64,000 nucleotides of DNA. Origin: Mucilaginibacter sp. (GTDB lineage: Bacteria > Bacteroidota > Bacteroidia > Sphingobacteriales > Sphingobacteriaceae). The position numbers were made by a program, and so were the translations under genes. The notes below the pieces were generated by a model. It saw only the letters and a program-made list of their open reading frames with translations. It was not told the origin of the DNA and ran no database searches. The stretch lies in contig JAQBOV010000076.1 of assembly GCA_028287895.1 (NCBI GenBank), forward strand, positions 1-64,000. The letters run 5' to 3'. How positions within the stretch are numbered: position 1 is the stretch's first letter; each line of letters begins with the position of its first letter. Of the stretch, positions 45,782 to 55,203 are shown in pieces.

Positions 45782-45877
45782 TTATAAAACCTGTTCAGAT
45801 ATTTCTAATGGGTTTTTAATCCTCGGATTCAAGCGGCATCGCTTTAAGGTAATTTTTTACCATTTTTGCAACCTGAT

Positions 45878-47227
45878 ATGCAAAAGGGCAGACTGTTAAT
45901 TATTGATGACCAGGAGCGTTTGCGAAGCCTGCTTGCCCGTATTCTTCAGTTGGAAGGCTATGAGGTGATTACGGCAGCAAACGGTAAAGAGGGTCTGCGC
46001 AAGTTGCAGCATGATTCTTTCCAGGTGGTATTAAGCGATGTAAAGCTCCCCGACAGCAATGGTATTGAACTCACTGAACAGATAAAAACCAACTGGCCTG
46101 CTACCGAGGTAATCGTGCTGACGGCCTTTGGCACGATAAACGATGGGGTTAAAGCCATCAAATCGGGCGCTTTCGATTACATTACCAAAGGTGACGATAA
46201 CGATAAGATCATCCCGCTGATAAGCAAAGCAATGGATAAAGCTTTATTGCAGCAGCGTGTTCAGGAACTGGAAAATAAGCTCAATGAGAAATTTGGATTT
46301 GATCAAATTATAGGCCGTTCGCCGGCGATAACTGAGGTGGTGAAACTTGCCCAAAAAGTAGCCTTAACGGATACTACCGTATTGCTGTTAGGCGAAACAG
46401 GCACCGGAAAAGAGATTTTTGCCGAAGCCATACACCAGGCAAGCAACCGCCGCGGCAAATCATTTGTTGCTGTTAATTGCAGCGCCTTTACCAAAGAATT
46501 GTTAGAGAGCGAACTTTTCGGTCATAAAGCCGGTTCATTTACCGGGGCGATAAAGGATAAAAAGGGCCTGTTTGAAGAAGCAAATAGCGGTACTATATTT
46601 TTAGATGAAATAGGTGAACTTGATCATGAGTTACAGGCCAAATTATTGCGGGTACTGGAATCGCAGCAATTCATCAAGATAGGGGATACCAAACCCACAC
46701 AAGTAAATGTGCGGATACTGGCAGCAACCAACCGTAACCTGCAAAAAGAAAGTGAAGAAAACCATTTTCGGTCCGATCTTTTCTATCGCTTATCAGTTTT
46801 TCAGATCACCCTGCCTGCGCTTCGCGAACGTAAAAAGGATATCAGCCTGCTGGCTGAATTCTTTATGCAACATTTTGCCGCAAAGGTGAAAAAGCAGATT
46901 AACAGCTTATCATCCGGTTTCACCGAAAAGCTGGAAGCCTATAACTGGCCCGGCAATATCAGGGAGTTAAAAAATGTGATTGAGCGCGCAGTAATACTGG
47001 CTGATAGTCACCAACTCGAGGAGTCATTGCTTCCCTACGATATACAACATATTCAGCCTTTAAAAACTAACCAAACCCTTTCCGCCTTTGATCTTTCATC
47101 TGTAGAAAAACTGCATATTCAGCGTGTGCTTAACCATACCCACGGCAATCGTGCCGAAGCTGCCCGGCTTTTAAATATCGGCATAGCCACCATGTACCGT
47201 AAACTGAAAGAGTACGGATTAGAGTGA
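45878..47227 (+). CDS. NtrC-family sigma54-dependent response regulator
   Basis: Enhancer-binding transcription activator. The receiver domain carries the phospho-acceptor D54 in VVLSDVKLP and the acidic pair IIDDQ. The AAA+ domain has Walker A GETGTGKE (172-179), the sigma54-contact loop as GSFTGA (219-224; the usual GAFTGA has Ala as second residue), Walker B GTIFLDEIGEL and the R-fingers. A Fis-type helix-turn-helix ends the protein (HGNRAEAARLLNIGIATMYRKLKEYGL). The ATG at 45878 is preferred over a TTG at 45866. It lies upstream of kdp with no kdpE in the window, and a candidate -24/-12 promoter and palindrome precede kdp, so it is the best candidate kdp regulator, paired with the kinase at 53491. 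Confidence 0.93.
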   Translation: MQKGRLLIIDDQERLRSLLARILQLEGYEVITAANGKEGLRKLQHDSFQVVLSDVKLPDSNGIELTEQIKTNWPATEVIVLTAFGTINDGVKAIKSGAFDYITKGDDNDKIIPLISKAMDKALLQQRVQELENKLNEKFGFDQIIGRSPAITEVVKLAQKVALTDTTVLLLGETGTGKEIFAEAIHQASNRRGKSFVAVNCSAFTKELLESELFGHKAGSFTGAIKDKKGLFEEANSGTIFLDEIGELDHELQAKLLRVLESQQFIKIGDTKPTQVNVRILAATNRNLQKESEENHFRSDLFYRLSVFQITLPALRERKKDISLLAEFFMQHFAAKVKKQINSLSSGFTEKLEAYNWPGNIRELKNVIERAVILADSHQLEESLLPYDIQHIQPLKTNQTLSAFDLSSVEKLHIQRVLNHTHGNRAEAARLLNIGIATMYRKLKEYGLE

Positions 47228-47608
47228 TTGCGAATTTTAAATTTCGGATTTTGAAAAACCAGCGTCCGCTGTCCTGTACAGGCCGGCGCACACCTGGTGG
47301 GCAATATCGCTTTTCCCAGTGGCAAAAAATCAGAATGGAACGAGGCAGATCGTGCATTTACCTGCCGTCAATAAACAATACCTGACGAGGGAATATCATA
47401 ATGGGTATAAACTGCTGAAGGTGTAAACTCACCGGTCATTACTCCGCCGCCCGGTAACCGCTTTACGCCCCGAGTTGAGCGGGTTTTATTTTTGCTGTCC
47501 TCTGCCGGGTGGCTGAGGGTGGGTCCGCCCGCCCGAATTCCGTTACCGGGTTTGATCAAACTCCGCAAACGCTTGATATGCTGATTCAGCTATTCTCCTT
47601 TTGATAAT
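47228..47608. other. Intergenic region between the sigma54 activator and kdp control sites
   Basis: A long GC-variable gap. It contains a 9-bp inverted repeat CCCGGTAAC (47450-47458)/GTTACCGGG (47542-47550). It also has a 47-codon plus-strand open stretch ending at about 47420 (QIVHLPAVNKQYLTREYHNG-YKLLKV), which looks like debris of a gene not recognised here. No complete gene is seen. Confidence 0.4.
47469..47493 (+). terminator. Possible terminator after the sigma54 activator gene
   Basis: CCCG (47469-47472) pairs with CGGG (47480-47483) around a 7-nt loop, followed by TTTTATTTTT. The stem is short and the hairpin lies 240 nt beyond the stop, so this is tentative. Confidence 0.35.
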
Positions 47609-47629
47609 ACCCTATCATTATGATAGGGT
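47609..47629. promoter_or_regulatory. Palindromic operator candidate upstream of kdp
   Basis: Perfect inverted repeat: ACCCTATCAT (47609-47618) and ATGATAGGGT (47620-47629) around one T. It is centred about 100 bp upstream of the candidate -24 element at 47717, the distance expected for an enhancer-binding-protein site. The binding protein is not proven. Confidence 0.55.
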
Positions 47630-47716
47630 CATGCCGCTCTTTGATGGCCTCTTAAAATCCGCTCTCTTGTTGTAAGATGCTGAAAAACAAGGCATATCAT
47701 TCTTAAGGCATTTTAA

Positions 47717-47732
47717 TGGCATCCGCTTGGCA
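47717..47732 (+). promoter_or_regulatory. Candidate sigma54 (-24/-12) promoter of the kdp operon
   Basis: TGGCATCCGCTTGGCA matches TGGCAC-N5-TTGC at the invariant GG (47718-47719) and GC (47730-47731) with correct 10-nt spacing between them; one mismatch lies in the -12 TTGC. The first codon of the next frame is 25 nt downstream. No TAnnTTTG promoter is evident near it. Confidence 0.5.
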
Positions 47733-47755
47733 GAGGGTCTGGAAAATCAATCAGC

Positions 47756-47848
47756 ATGGATGTTATTCTCACAATTGCTTATGTACTATGCTTCATAGTC
47801 ATATTCTGGCTCTTTTTCAAAACTGTTAATTACTTCGAAAAAATTTAA
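47756..47848 (+). CDS. 30-aa transmembrane peptide upstream of kdpF
   Basis: An ATG at 47756 opens a 30-codon frame whose product is a single hydrophobic helix (AYVLCFIVIFWLFF) between a short N-terminus and a polar tail (KTVNYFEKI). It ends 5 nt before kdpF and starts about 25 nt after the candidate sigma54 promoter, so it would be the first gene of the operon. I know no family. By size and position it resembles KdpF-like single-helix subunits, but it lacks the PEKF end. Too short for routine gene calling; the position and helix are the only support. Confidence 0.55.
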   Translation: MDVILTIAYVLCFIVIFWLFFKTVNYFEKI

Positions 47849-47853
47849 TCATT

Positions 47854-47931
47854 ATGATCGCACTATTCATCGTAGCCATCGCCGTGTTTATTTACATGGT
47901 TTACGTATTGCTTAAACCCGAAAAATTTTAA
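47854..47931 (+). CDS. kdpF: KdpF, small subunit of the Kdp potassium ATPase
   Basis: 25-aa single-helix peptide (MIALFIVAIAVFIYMVYVLL, then KPEKF). The C-terminal KPEKF is typical of KdpF, which stabilises KdpABC in the membrane. It sits 22 nt upstream of kdpA, in the expected order. Confidence 0.85.
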   Translation: MIALFIVAIAVFIYMVYVLLKPEKF

Positions 47932-47953
47932 ACACAATTAAAAATAAATCAAT

Positions 47954-49669
47954 ATGAATACTGAATATATAGGTATCATTTTCATGTACCTGGCAACTAT
48001 TGCCCTTGCCATCCCATTGGGTAAATATATCGCCAGGGTATTTAAAGGTGAAAAAACCTGGCTCGACTTTATGGCCCCCCTCGAAAGGCTGATCTTTAAG
48101 TTCAGCGGCATCGACCCAAACAGGGAAATGAACTGGAAACAGCATTTAAAGGCGCTATTAACCATTAATGTGTTGTGGTTGTTTTATGCCTTTTTCTGTC
48201 TGCTTTTCCAGGGGCACTTACCCTTAAACCCGGATAAGAATCCAGGTCAAACCCCCGACTTGGCATTTAATACAGCGCTTAGTTTTTTAACTAATACTAA
48301 CCTGCAGGATTATTCGGGCGAATCAGGCGCTACGTATTATACACAGCTTTTTGTGTTTATGTTCTTGCATTTTGTGAGCGCAGCTACAGGTGTTGCAGCA
48401 ATGATGGTGGTTTTCAGAGCCATGAAGGATAGAGTAACTGATAAGCTCGGCAACTTCTGGGATTATTTAGTAAAAGCTATAACAAGATTATTCCTGCCTT
48501 TAAGTTTTGTTGTGGCTGTTATTTTAGCTTTTAACGGCACTCCAACCAGTTATAAAGGCAAAGACACCATAATAGGTCTGCAGGGTGATACTATCCATGT
48601 GTCACGCGGACCGGCAGCTGCAATGATCGCTATTAAACAAACCGGTACCAATGGTGGCGGCTGGTTTGGCGTTAACTCAGCACACCCGTTTGAAAACCCA
48701 AATTACCTGACCAATATTGTCGAAAACATAAGTATTATTCTTATTTCTATTTCACTGGTATTTGCATTGGGCTACTATCTTAATAAAAAGAAACTGGCCT
48801 GGGTTATATTCGGTGTAATGACGGTGGGGTTTCTCATCATGGTAATCCCATCCATCCTGGCGGAAGTTAATGGCAACCCTGCTATCGCACATTTAGGTGT
48901 CAGTCAGCCGGGCGGATCAATGGAAGGCAAGGAGGTACGCTTTGGAGCCGCAGCATCAGCTTTTTGGGGAATAACCACAACCGTAACCTCTAACGGTTCA
49001 GTAAATGCTATGCACGATAGCATGATGCCGGTTTCAGGCATGGCGCAGATGTTTGATATGATGATCAACTCATTTTATGGAGGTGTGGGAGTTGGCTATT
49101 TAAACTTTTACATATTTATCATCATCGCAGTATTTATATCCGGCTTAATGGTTGGCCGTACTCCAGAGTTCATGGGGCGAAAAATTGAGGCCCGCGAAAT
49201 GAAAATTGCTTCGCTGATCGCATTACTTCACCCTTTTATAATATTAGTGGGTACATCAATTGCAGCGTATGTATTAGTTCATTTTCCTAACGCCGATTGG
49301 GCCACCAAGCCATCGGCATGGTTGAACAACCCGGGCTATCACGGGTTTTCCGAAATGCTCTATCAGTTTACTTCAAGTGCTGCTAACAATGGTTCAGGCT
49401 ATGCCGGATTAACCGCTAATAATGTCTTCTGGAACGTTAGTACCGGCCTGGTAATATTTGTAGGGCGATTTTTTCCAATCATAGGTCCTGTGGCTATTGC
49501 CGGGATATTGGCAAATAAAAAGTTCACCCCTGAATCGGCAGGTACTTTAAAAACCGATACCGTTACATTCGGTGTGATGATATTCGCTGTCATTATTATT
49601 GTTGCAGCATTATCATTTTTCCCTGCATTGACTTTAGGGCCAATTGCCGAACATTTTTCTTTAAAATAA
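47954..49669 (+). CDS. kdpA: Potassium-transporting ATPase subunit KdpA
   Basis: Potassium channel-like subunit of the P-type K+ ATPase, 571 aa with about ten helices. The four selectivity-filter-like loops are visible: TNLQDYSGES, QTGTNGGGWFG, TVTSNGSVNAMHD and SAANNGSGYAG. FENPNYLTN after the second loop is also typical. The length equals that of other KdpA proteins. The kdpB reading frame begins 12 nt after the stop. The affinity is expected to be high, as in all Kdp systems. Confidence 0.97.
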   Translation: MNTEYIGIIFMYLATIALAIPLGKYIARVFKGEKTWLDFMAPLERLIFKFSGIDPNREMNWKQHLKALLTINVLWLFYAFFCLLFQGHLPLNPDKNPGQTPDLAFNTALSFLTNTNLQDYSGESGATYYTQLFVFMFLHFVSAATGVAAMMVVFRAMKDRVTDKLGNFWDYLVKAITRLFLPLSFVVAVILAFNGTPTSYKGKDTIIGLQGDTIHVSRGPAAAMIAIKQTGTNGGGWFGVNSAHPFENPNYLTNIVENISIILISISLVFALGYYLNKKKLAWVIFGVMTVGFLIMVIPSILAEVNGNPAIAHLGVSQPGGSMEGKEVRFGAAASAFWGITTTVTSNGSVNAMHDSMMPVSGMAQMFDMMINSFYGGVGVGYLNFYIFIIIAVFISGLMVGRTPEFMGRKIEAREMKIASLIALLHPFIILVGTSIAAYVLVHFPNADWATKPSAWLNNPGYHGFSEMLYQFTSSAANNGSGYAGLTANNVFWNVSTGLVIFVGRFFPIIGPVAIAGILANKKFTPESAGTLKTDTVTFGVMIFAVIIIVAALSFFPALTLGPIAEHFSLK

Positions 49670-49681
49670 TTGAATAAAAAA

Positions 49682-51712
49682 ATGAGATCAAAACAAAATA
49701 CATTATTCCAGGGCGATCAGGTAAAAGATGCGTTGAAGCATGCTTTTGTTAAACTGGATCCCCGCATATTGGTGCGCAACCCGGTGATGTTCACCGTAGA
49801 GATAGGCACCATTGTAATGCTAATAGTAACTGTTTTTTCATTGTCCAATTCAGGGCAGGGGAGCTTTGGCTATAACTTTACTATATTTTTAGTTTTATTG
49901 CTTACTGTATTGTTCGCCAACTTTGCCGAAGCGATAGCCGAAGCAAGGGGGAAGGCACAAGCAGAAAGCCTGCGCAAAACCCGTGAAGAAACACCTGCAC
50001 GCCTGTTGGTTGATGGCAGGGAAAAACACGTAATGTCATCACAGTTAAAAAAGGGTGATGTTTTTATATGCGAAGCAGGTGATAACATCCCTACGGATGG
50101 CGAGATCATCGAAGGAATAGCCACAATTGATGAATCGGCAATTACCGGTGAATCTGCCCCGGTGATCCGTGAGTCAGGCGGTGATAAATCATCCGTAACC
50201 GGTGGTACCAGGGTACTATCCGATCGGATAAAAGTAATGGTGACTACCCAGCCCGGCGAAAGCTTTCTGGATAAGATGATTGCTTTGGTGGAAGGTGCTA
50301 CCCGCCAGAAAACCCCTAACGAAATTGCATTAACCATCCTTTTGGCCGGTTTTACACTCATCTTTGTTATCGTGTGCGTTACCCTGAAGCCATTTGGTGA
50401 TTACGCAAATACCCCTATTACTATAGCAGCATTTATATCCTTATTTGTTTGTTTGATACCCACCACTATCGGAGGCCTGTTATCGGCCATTGGTATTGCG
50501 GGTATGGACAGGGCGTTGCGCGCCAATGTGATCACTAAATCAGGTAAAGCTGTTGAAACCGCAGGCGATCTGGATGTTTTATTGTTAGACAAGACCGGGA
50601 CGATAACCATAGGTAACCGCAAAGCCACTAACTTTTATCCCGCTGAGGGAATTGATTTAACTGAATTTATAAAGGCTTGCGTATTAAGCTCGCTGGCTGA
50701 TGAAACGCCCGAAGGTAAGTCGATTGTAGAGCTGGCCGAACAAGGTGTAAATAGAGTGATCGTTAAAGCACCCCAAGATTCAGTATTTATCAAATTTACA
50801 GCTGAAACCCGTTCAAGTGGATTAGATACTCCTGATGGTTTAAGAGTACGTAAAGGCGCATTTGACTCTATCCGTAATATGGTGTTAAAAGCCGGTAATA
50901 CCTTCCCGGATGGGGTGGAAGAACAAGTTAAAATAATTGCCTCAAACGGAGGTACGCCGTTAGTGGTATCGCAAAATGAAAAGGTGCTGGGTGTAATCGA
51001 ATTACAGGACATCATCAAAACCGGTATTTTCGAACGTTTTGAACGCCTGCGCAAAATGGGTGTGAAAACAGTGATGGTTACCGGCGATAACCCTTTAACC
51101 GCCAAATTTATTGCCGAGAAAGCCGGTGTGGATGATTTTATTGCAGAGGCTAAGCCCGAAGATAAAATGAACTACATCAAAAAAGAGCAGCAGGGCGGAA
51201 AACTGGTAGCGATGATGGGGGACGGCACAAATGACGCCCCGGCTTTGGCACAGGCAGATGTTGGTGTAGCTATGAACAGCGGAACACAGGCTGCTAAAGA
51301 GGCCGGTAACATGGTCGACCTGGATAATGACCCTACCAAACTGATCGAGATCGTGGAGATCGGCAAGCAATTGCTGATGACCCGCGGAACGCTGACCACT
51401 TTTTCCATTGCTAATGACGTGGCTAAGTATTTTGCCATCGTTCCGGCCTTGTTTATGGTTGCTATACCCTCATTAAGGGCGCTTAACATCATGGATCTGC
51501 ACAGTCCGCAATCGGCGATACTATCGGCAGTTATTTTTAATGCCATCATTATCCCATTGCTGATCCCGCTTGCGCTGCGTGGTGTGGAATACAAGCCGAT
51601 AGGCGCAAGTGCCTTGCTCCGTCGCAACCTGCTGATCTACGGGTTGGGCGGTGTTATAATTCCGTTCATTGGTATTAAACTGATAGACCTTTTAGTAGCT
51701 GTATTTATATAA
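49682..51712 (+). CDS. kdpB: Potassium-transporting ATPase subunit KdpB
   Basis: P-type ATPase subunit that energises KdpA. The phosphorylated Asp is D303 in [12 protein letters not shown], the actuator motif is TGES (155-158, whose Ser is the inhibitory phosphorylation site in E. coli), and the P-domain hinge is [20 protein letters not shown]. The ATG at 49682 ([10 protein letters not shown]) is preferred over a TTG at 49670, giving 676 aa. It is in the middle of the kdpFABC operon. Confidence 0.97.
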   Translation: MRSKQNTLFQGDQVKDALKHAFVKLDPRILVRNPVMFTVEIGTIVMLIVTVFSLSNSGQGSFGYNFTIFLVLLLTVLFANFAEAIAEARGKAQAESLRKTREETPARLLVDGREKHVMSSQLKKGDVFICEAGDNIPTDGEIIEGIATIDESAITGESAPVIRESGGDKSSVTGGTRVLSDRIKVMVTTQPGESFLDKMIALVEGATRQKTPNEIALTILLAGFTLIFVIVCVTLKPFGDYANTPITIAAFISLFVCLIPTTIGGLLSAIGIAGMDRALRANVITKSGKAVETAGDLDVLLLDKTGTITIGNRKATNFYPAEGIDLTEFIKACVLSSLADETPEGKSIVELAEQGVNRVIVKAPQDSVFIKFTAETRSSGLDTPDGLRVRKGAFDSIRNMVLKAGNTFPDGVEEQVKIIASNGGTPLVVSQNEKVLGVIELQDIIKTGIFERFERLRKMGVKTVMVTGDNPLTAKFIAEKAGVDDFIAEAKPEDKMNYIKKEQQGGKLVAMMGDGTNDAPALAQADVGVAMNSGTQAAKEAGNMVDLDNDPTKLIEIVEIGKQLLMTRGTLTTFSIANDVAKYFAIVPALFMVAIPSLRALNIMDLHSPQSAILSAVIFNAIIIPLLIPLALRGVEYKPIGASALLRRNLLIYGLGGVIIPFIGIKLIDLLVAVFI

Positions 51713-51765
51713 ACACTAAATTCTAAACTAATAGTGTCTAAAATCTCAAATCTAATCTTAAAAAT

Positions 51766-52335
51766 ATGAAAACTTACCTATTGCCATCAATAAAAATAAC
51801 CATCATCCTGTTGGTTTTACTTTCAGGGCTTTATCCGCTCGCAATAGCGGCTATTGGCAAATTAACTCCGGGTCATGGTGATGGCGAAACCCTTCAGTAC
51901 AAAGGCCGTATAGTTGGTTATGCCAATGAGGGACAAAAATTCACAAAGGACGAATATTTCTGGTCGCGCCCATCGGCTACCAATTACCAGGCAGATGCCG
52001 GCGTTGGTTCAAACAAAGGGCCAACCAATGCTGATTACCTGAATAAGGATGTCAAAGGACGTATCGACACTTTCTTAAAACATAACCCTGGTGTCACAAA
52101 GGATCAGATACCTGCCGAACTGGTAACTGCATCAGGCAGCGGGCTCGATCCCGATCTGTCGCCTGCCGGCGCGAAAGTACAGGCAGCCCGTATAGCCAAA
52201 GTACGCGGCATTTCGGTGCAACGCGTATCAGCATTAGTTGATGCCCATACTGAAAAACCATTGCTGGGTTTATTTGGCCCACCGAAAGTTAATGTACTGA
52301 AACTGAATATAGCGCTTGATGAACTAAAGAAATAA
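51766..52335 (+). CDS. kdpC: Potassium-transporting ATPase subunit KdpC
   Basis: Single-helix periplasmic subunit that assists KdpA and KdpB. One N-terminal transmembrane segment (IKITIILLVLLSGLYPLAI) is followed by the conserved FWSRPSATNYQADAGVGSN-KGPTN segment, SGSGLDPDLSPAGA and RIAKVRGISVQRVSALVDAH. The 189 aa are normal for the family. A 53-nt gap follows kdpB. Confidence 0.96.
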   Translation: MKTYLLPSIKITIILLVLLSGLYPLAIAAIGKLTPGHGDGETLQYKGRIVGYANEGQKFTKDEYFWSRPSATNYQADAGVGSNKGPTNADYLNKDVKGRIDTFLKHNPGVTKDQIPAELVTASGSGLDPDLSPAGAKVQAARIAKVRGISVQRVSALVDAHTEKPLLGLFGPPKVNVLKLNIALDELKK

Positions 52336-52363
52336 GTAAATTTAACATGAGTTCCTTCGGTTT

Positions 52364-53491
52364 ATGAATGAAAATAAAGAGCAATCGGTTGAGCATTTCC
52401 TGGAGCTGATCAAGCGTTCGAGGCGAGGCAAGTTTAAGATATACATTGGTATGAGCGCCGGCGTGGGCAAAACATACCGTATGCTGATCGAGGCACAGGC
52501 CTTGCTGCGTAATGGTATTGATGTAAAAATCGGCTACATTGAAACGCATAAGCGCAAGGAAACCGAACTTTTGCTTGAAGGGTTGCCCCTTATACCACGC
52601 CGTAAATTATTCTACAAAGGCAAGGAACTGGAAGAAATGGACCTGAAGGCCATCATTAGTCTGCGACCCGAGGTGGTGATCGTAGATGAGCTGGCACATT
52701 CCAATATAGAAGGCAGCCAGAACGAAAAGCGCTGGCAGGACGTACGCGATATTTTAAACGCGGGTATTAATGTGATCAGCGCGATAAACATTCAGCATAT
52801 CGAAAGCCTGAACCAGGAGGTGGAGAAAATAACAGGTGCTGCTATCAATGAACGCATCCCCGATAAAGTATTGCAACTGGCCGATGAAGTGGTGAATATC
52901 GACCTTACCGCTGATGAATTGATTGACCGGCTCAAGGAGGGTAAAATTTACGATCAGAGGAAGATACCGCTCGCCTTAAATAATTTTTTTCAGATTGAGC
53001 GTATATTGCAATTGCGCGAACTGGCCCTGAGAGAAGTTGCCCATCAACTGGAACGCAAGATAGATACGGAAATACCTAAAAATATAAAACTCCGGGCCGA
53101 ATTGTTCCTGGCCTGCATCAGCACCAACGATGGGTCTGCCAAAATTATTATTCGTAAAACTGCCCGGCTGGCCTCTTATTATCGTTCCAAATGGTATGTG
53201 CTGTATGTGCAAACATCGCGCGAGAGCAGCGATAAGATCAACCTGGCATCGCAGCGCCATTTGATCAATAACATGAAGATGGCCACGCAGCTGGGAGCCC
53301 AGGTTTTAAAGATAAAAAGCGATAACATTGCCAGAACTATTTGGGAAACGGCAGATAAATATGATATTACCACCATTTGTCTAGGTAAGCCGCGGTTTAA
53401 ATTCTATCAACTGGTGATGAAAACGGCTTTATTTACGCAACTCTTGAATAAAATGTCCAAAACTGATATTGACCTTATAATACTATCCTGA
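52364..53491 (+). CDS. kdpD: KdpD-like sensor lacking the kinase domain
   Basis: Corresponds only to the cytoplasmic N-terminal half of KdpD: the sensor domain with Walker A GMSAGVGKT (29-37), IGYIETHKRKETELLLEGL, Walker B VVIVDELAHSN and GKIYDQRKIPLALNNFF, then a universal-stress-protein-like domain (IIIRKTARLASYYRSKWYVL..., about 245-375), the region that senses K+ or c-di-AMP in other KdpDs. The four-helix membrane domain, HisKA and HATPase are missing (375 aa against roughly 900). Its TGA overlaps the ATG of the next gene by one base, so the kinase part appears to be supplied by the separate protein that follows. Split KdpD proteins are known in Bacteroidota. Confidence 0.92.
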   Translation: MNENKEQSVEHFLELIKRSRRGKFKIYIGMSAGVGKTYRMLIEAQALLRNGIDVKIGYIETHKRKETELLLEGLPLIPRRKLFYKGKELEEMDLKAIISLRPEVVIVDELAHSNIEGSQNEKRWQDVRDILNAGINVISAINIQHIESLNQEVEKITGAAINERIPDKVLQLADEVVNIDLTADELIDRLKEGKIYDQRKIPLALNNFFQIERILQLRELALREVAHQLERKIDTEIPKNIKLRAELFLACISTNDGSAKIIIRKTARLASYYRSKWYVLYVQTSRESSDKINLASQRHLINNMKMATQLGAQVLKIKSDNIARTIWETADKYDITTICLGKPRFKFYQLVMKTALFTQLLNKMSKTDIDLIILS

Positions 53492-55203
53492 TGACTATCA
53501 AAAATAAACTCCGGGCAGGCTTCGGCTTCCTCTTTCTGCTGGCATTTATCTGCTGCGGGTTGTCGATCTATTTTTTAAACCGGCTGTCTGCCGATGCCAG
53601 TGTTATCCTTAAGGACAATTATGAAACACTGAAATATGTTAAAAATATGGGCAGTGCATTGGACCAGAACGAGTCGGCCTTAAATGCAAAACAGATCAAT
53701 GTCATTGAAGCCAACCTGGCTAAGCAGGAGCATAATGTTACCGAACCCGGTGAACAACAGCTTACCGATTCCTTGCGCTCAAAATATGAACAGTTGAAAT
53801 TGCTGGGTAACAATGCCCGAACACAAAGTGTTTTACGTGGACAGGTGCGTAAGTTGCTTTTCGGCATTATGCAATTAAACATGGATGGTATTGAACATAA
53901 AAATACCATTGCAAAAGGAACAGCAGGCAGCGCTACCCTGATTGTGGCATTGATCGGTTCATTTTTGTTCCTGGTAGCGTTCAGCTTTGTGGTCAACTTC
54001 CCCAGCTACATTGCCAACCCCATTCGTGAGTTAACGGAACGTATAAAAGAAATAGCAAAACGCAACTACCATCAGCAATTGAATTTTAAATCGAATGATG
54101 AGTTCGGTGAGCTTGCCCAGGCGTTTAATACGATGACCTTTAAACTCGATGAGTACGAAAACAGTAACCTGGCCAGCATTTTATTTGAAAAGAAGCGGAT
54201 AGAAACCATTATTAACTCGATGCATGATGGTATTATCGGACTGGACGAAAAGTCATTCATCATATTTGTTAATGAGGTTGCCTGTTTGCTGGTGGGTATG
54301 AGCGAAATTAACCTTATAGGCAGATATGCTCCTGATGTGGCGATGGAAAATGACCTGCTTAGAAACCTGCTGGTCGCTGACCAAAACAAAATGAAAATAT
54401 TTGCCGATAACCGGGAAAGTTATTATTCAAAAGAGACGTTGTCAGTTGTGAGCAAACAGAAAGTGATCGGTAAGGTAATTATCCTGAAAAATATCACTGA
54501 ATTCCAGCAACTGGATGAGGCCAAAACCAATTTTATAGCCACCATATCGCATGAGTTGAAAACGCCTATTTCCTCTATCAAAATGAGTCTTAAATTATTA
54601 GAAGATGAGCGTATCGGCGTAGTGAACACCGAGCAAAAACAGCTATTGGGAAATATTGATGACGATGCCCGGCGTTTATTGCAGATCACCGGCGAATTAC
54701 TGGATATGGCACAAGTTGAAACCGGCAAACTGCACCTGAATTTTGGCAGCACACACCCCAGGAACATTGCGGATTATGCAGTAAAAGCAGTAAGGTTTAC
54801 TGCTGAACAGAAACAGGTAGCCATCCATGTCGAATGCGATGATAGCCTTCCGCAGGTGCTGGCGGACCTGGACAAAACCACCTGGGTGCTGATCAACCTG
54901 CTTTCGAACGCGATAAAATACAGCCATGAAAAATCAGTAGTTGACCTGGTGGTAAAAAAAGCTAAAGGCGACGATATCGAGTTTTCGGTAACTGATCACG
55001 GGCAGGGGATAGAGTATAAATATTTGTCGCGCATATTTGAACGGTACTTCAAAGTGCCCGGCGCCACAGTCGATCAAACAGGTACCGGTCTGGGCCTGGC
55101 GATTGCTAAAGATTTTATCGAAGCGCAATCAGGAAAGATAGCTGTTGAAAGCGAATTGGGAGAAGGCAGCAGGTTTTACTTTACTTTGAAGACAATGGCT
55201 TAG
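53491..55203 (+). CDS. Membrane histidine kinase translationally coupled to KdpD
   Basis: 570-aa sensor kinase with two transmembrane helices (8-30 and 147-170) enclosing a helical periplasmic domain, HAMP (170-225), PAS (235-340), HisKA with H354 in TISHELKTPIS, and HATPase with the N box NLLSNAIKYSHEK, the G1 motif VTDHGQGIEYKYL and the G2 box GTGLGLAIAKDF. The start overlaps the truncated kdpD by one base, so the two proteins probably act together. The periplasmic domain is unlike the KdpD membrane region. With no KdpE in the window, its likely partner is the sigma54-type regulator at 45878. Confidence 0.93.
   Translation: MTIKNKLRAGFGFLFLLAFICCGLSIYFLNRLSADASVILKDNYETLKYVKNMGSALDQNESALNAKQINVIEANLAKQEHNVTEPGEQQLTDSLRSKYEQLKLLGNNARTQSVLRGQVRKLLFGIMQLNMDGIEHKNTIAKGTAGSATLIVALIGSFLFLVAFSFVVNFPSYIANPIRELTERIKEIAKRNYHQQLNFKSNDEFGELAQAFNTMTFKLDEYENSNLASILFEKKRIETIINSMHDGIIGLDEKSFIIFVNEVACLLVGMSEINLIGRYAPDVAMENDLLRNLLVADQNKMKIFADNRESYYSKETLSVVSKQKVIGKVIILKNITEFQQLDEAKTNFIATISHELKTPISSIKMSLKLLEDERIGVVNTEQKQLLGNIDDDARRLLQITGELLDMAQVETGKLHLNFGSTHPRNIADYAVKAVRFTAEQKQVAIHVECDDSLPQVLADLDKTTWVLINLLSNAIKYSHEKSVVDLVVKKAKGDDIEFSVTDHGQGIEYKYLSRIFERYFKVPGATVDQTGTGLGLAIAKDFIEAQSGKIAVESELGEGSRFYFTLKTMA

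Noticed and set aside
47368..47568. 66-codon minus-strand frame upstream of kdp
   Set aside because: Low-complexity, Arg/Gly-rich product overlapping a possible terminator and inverted repeats; no sign of coding.
51172..51627. Long minus-strand frames inside kdpB
   Set aside because: They run antisense to a highly conserved P-type ATPase; their length follows from its codon use.
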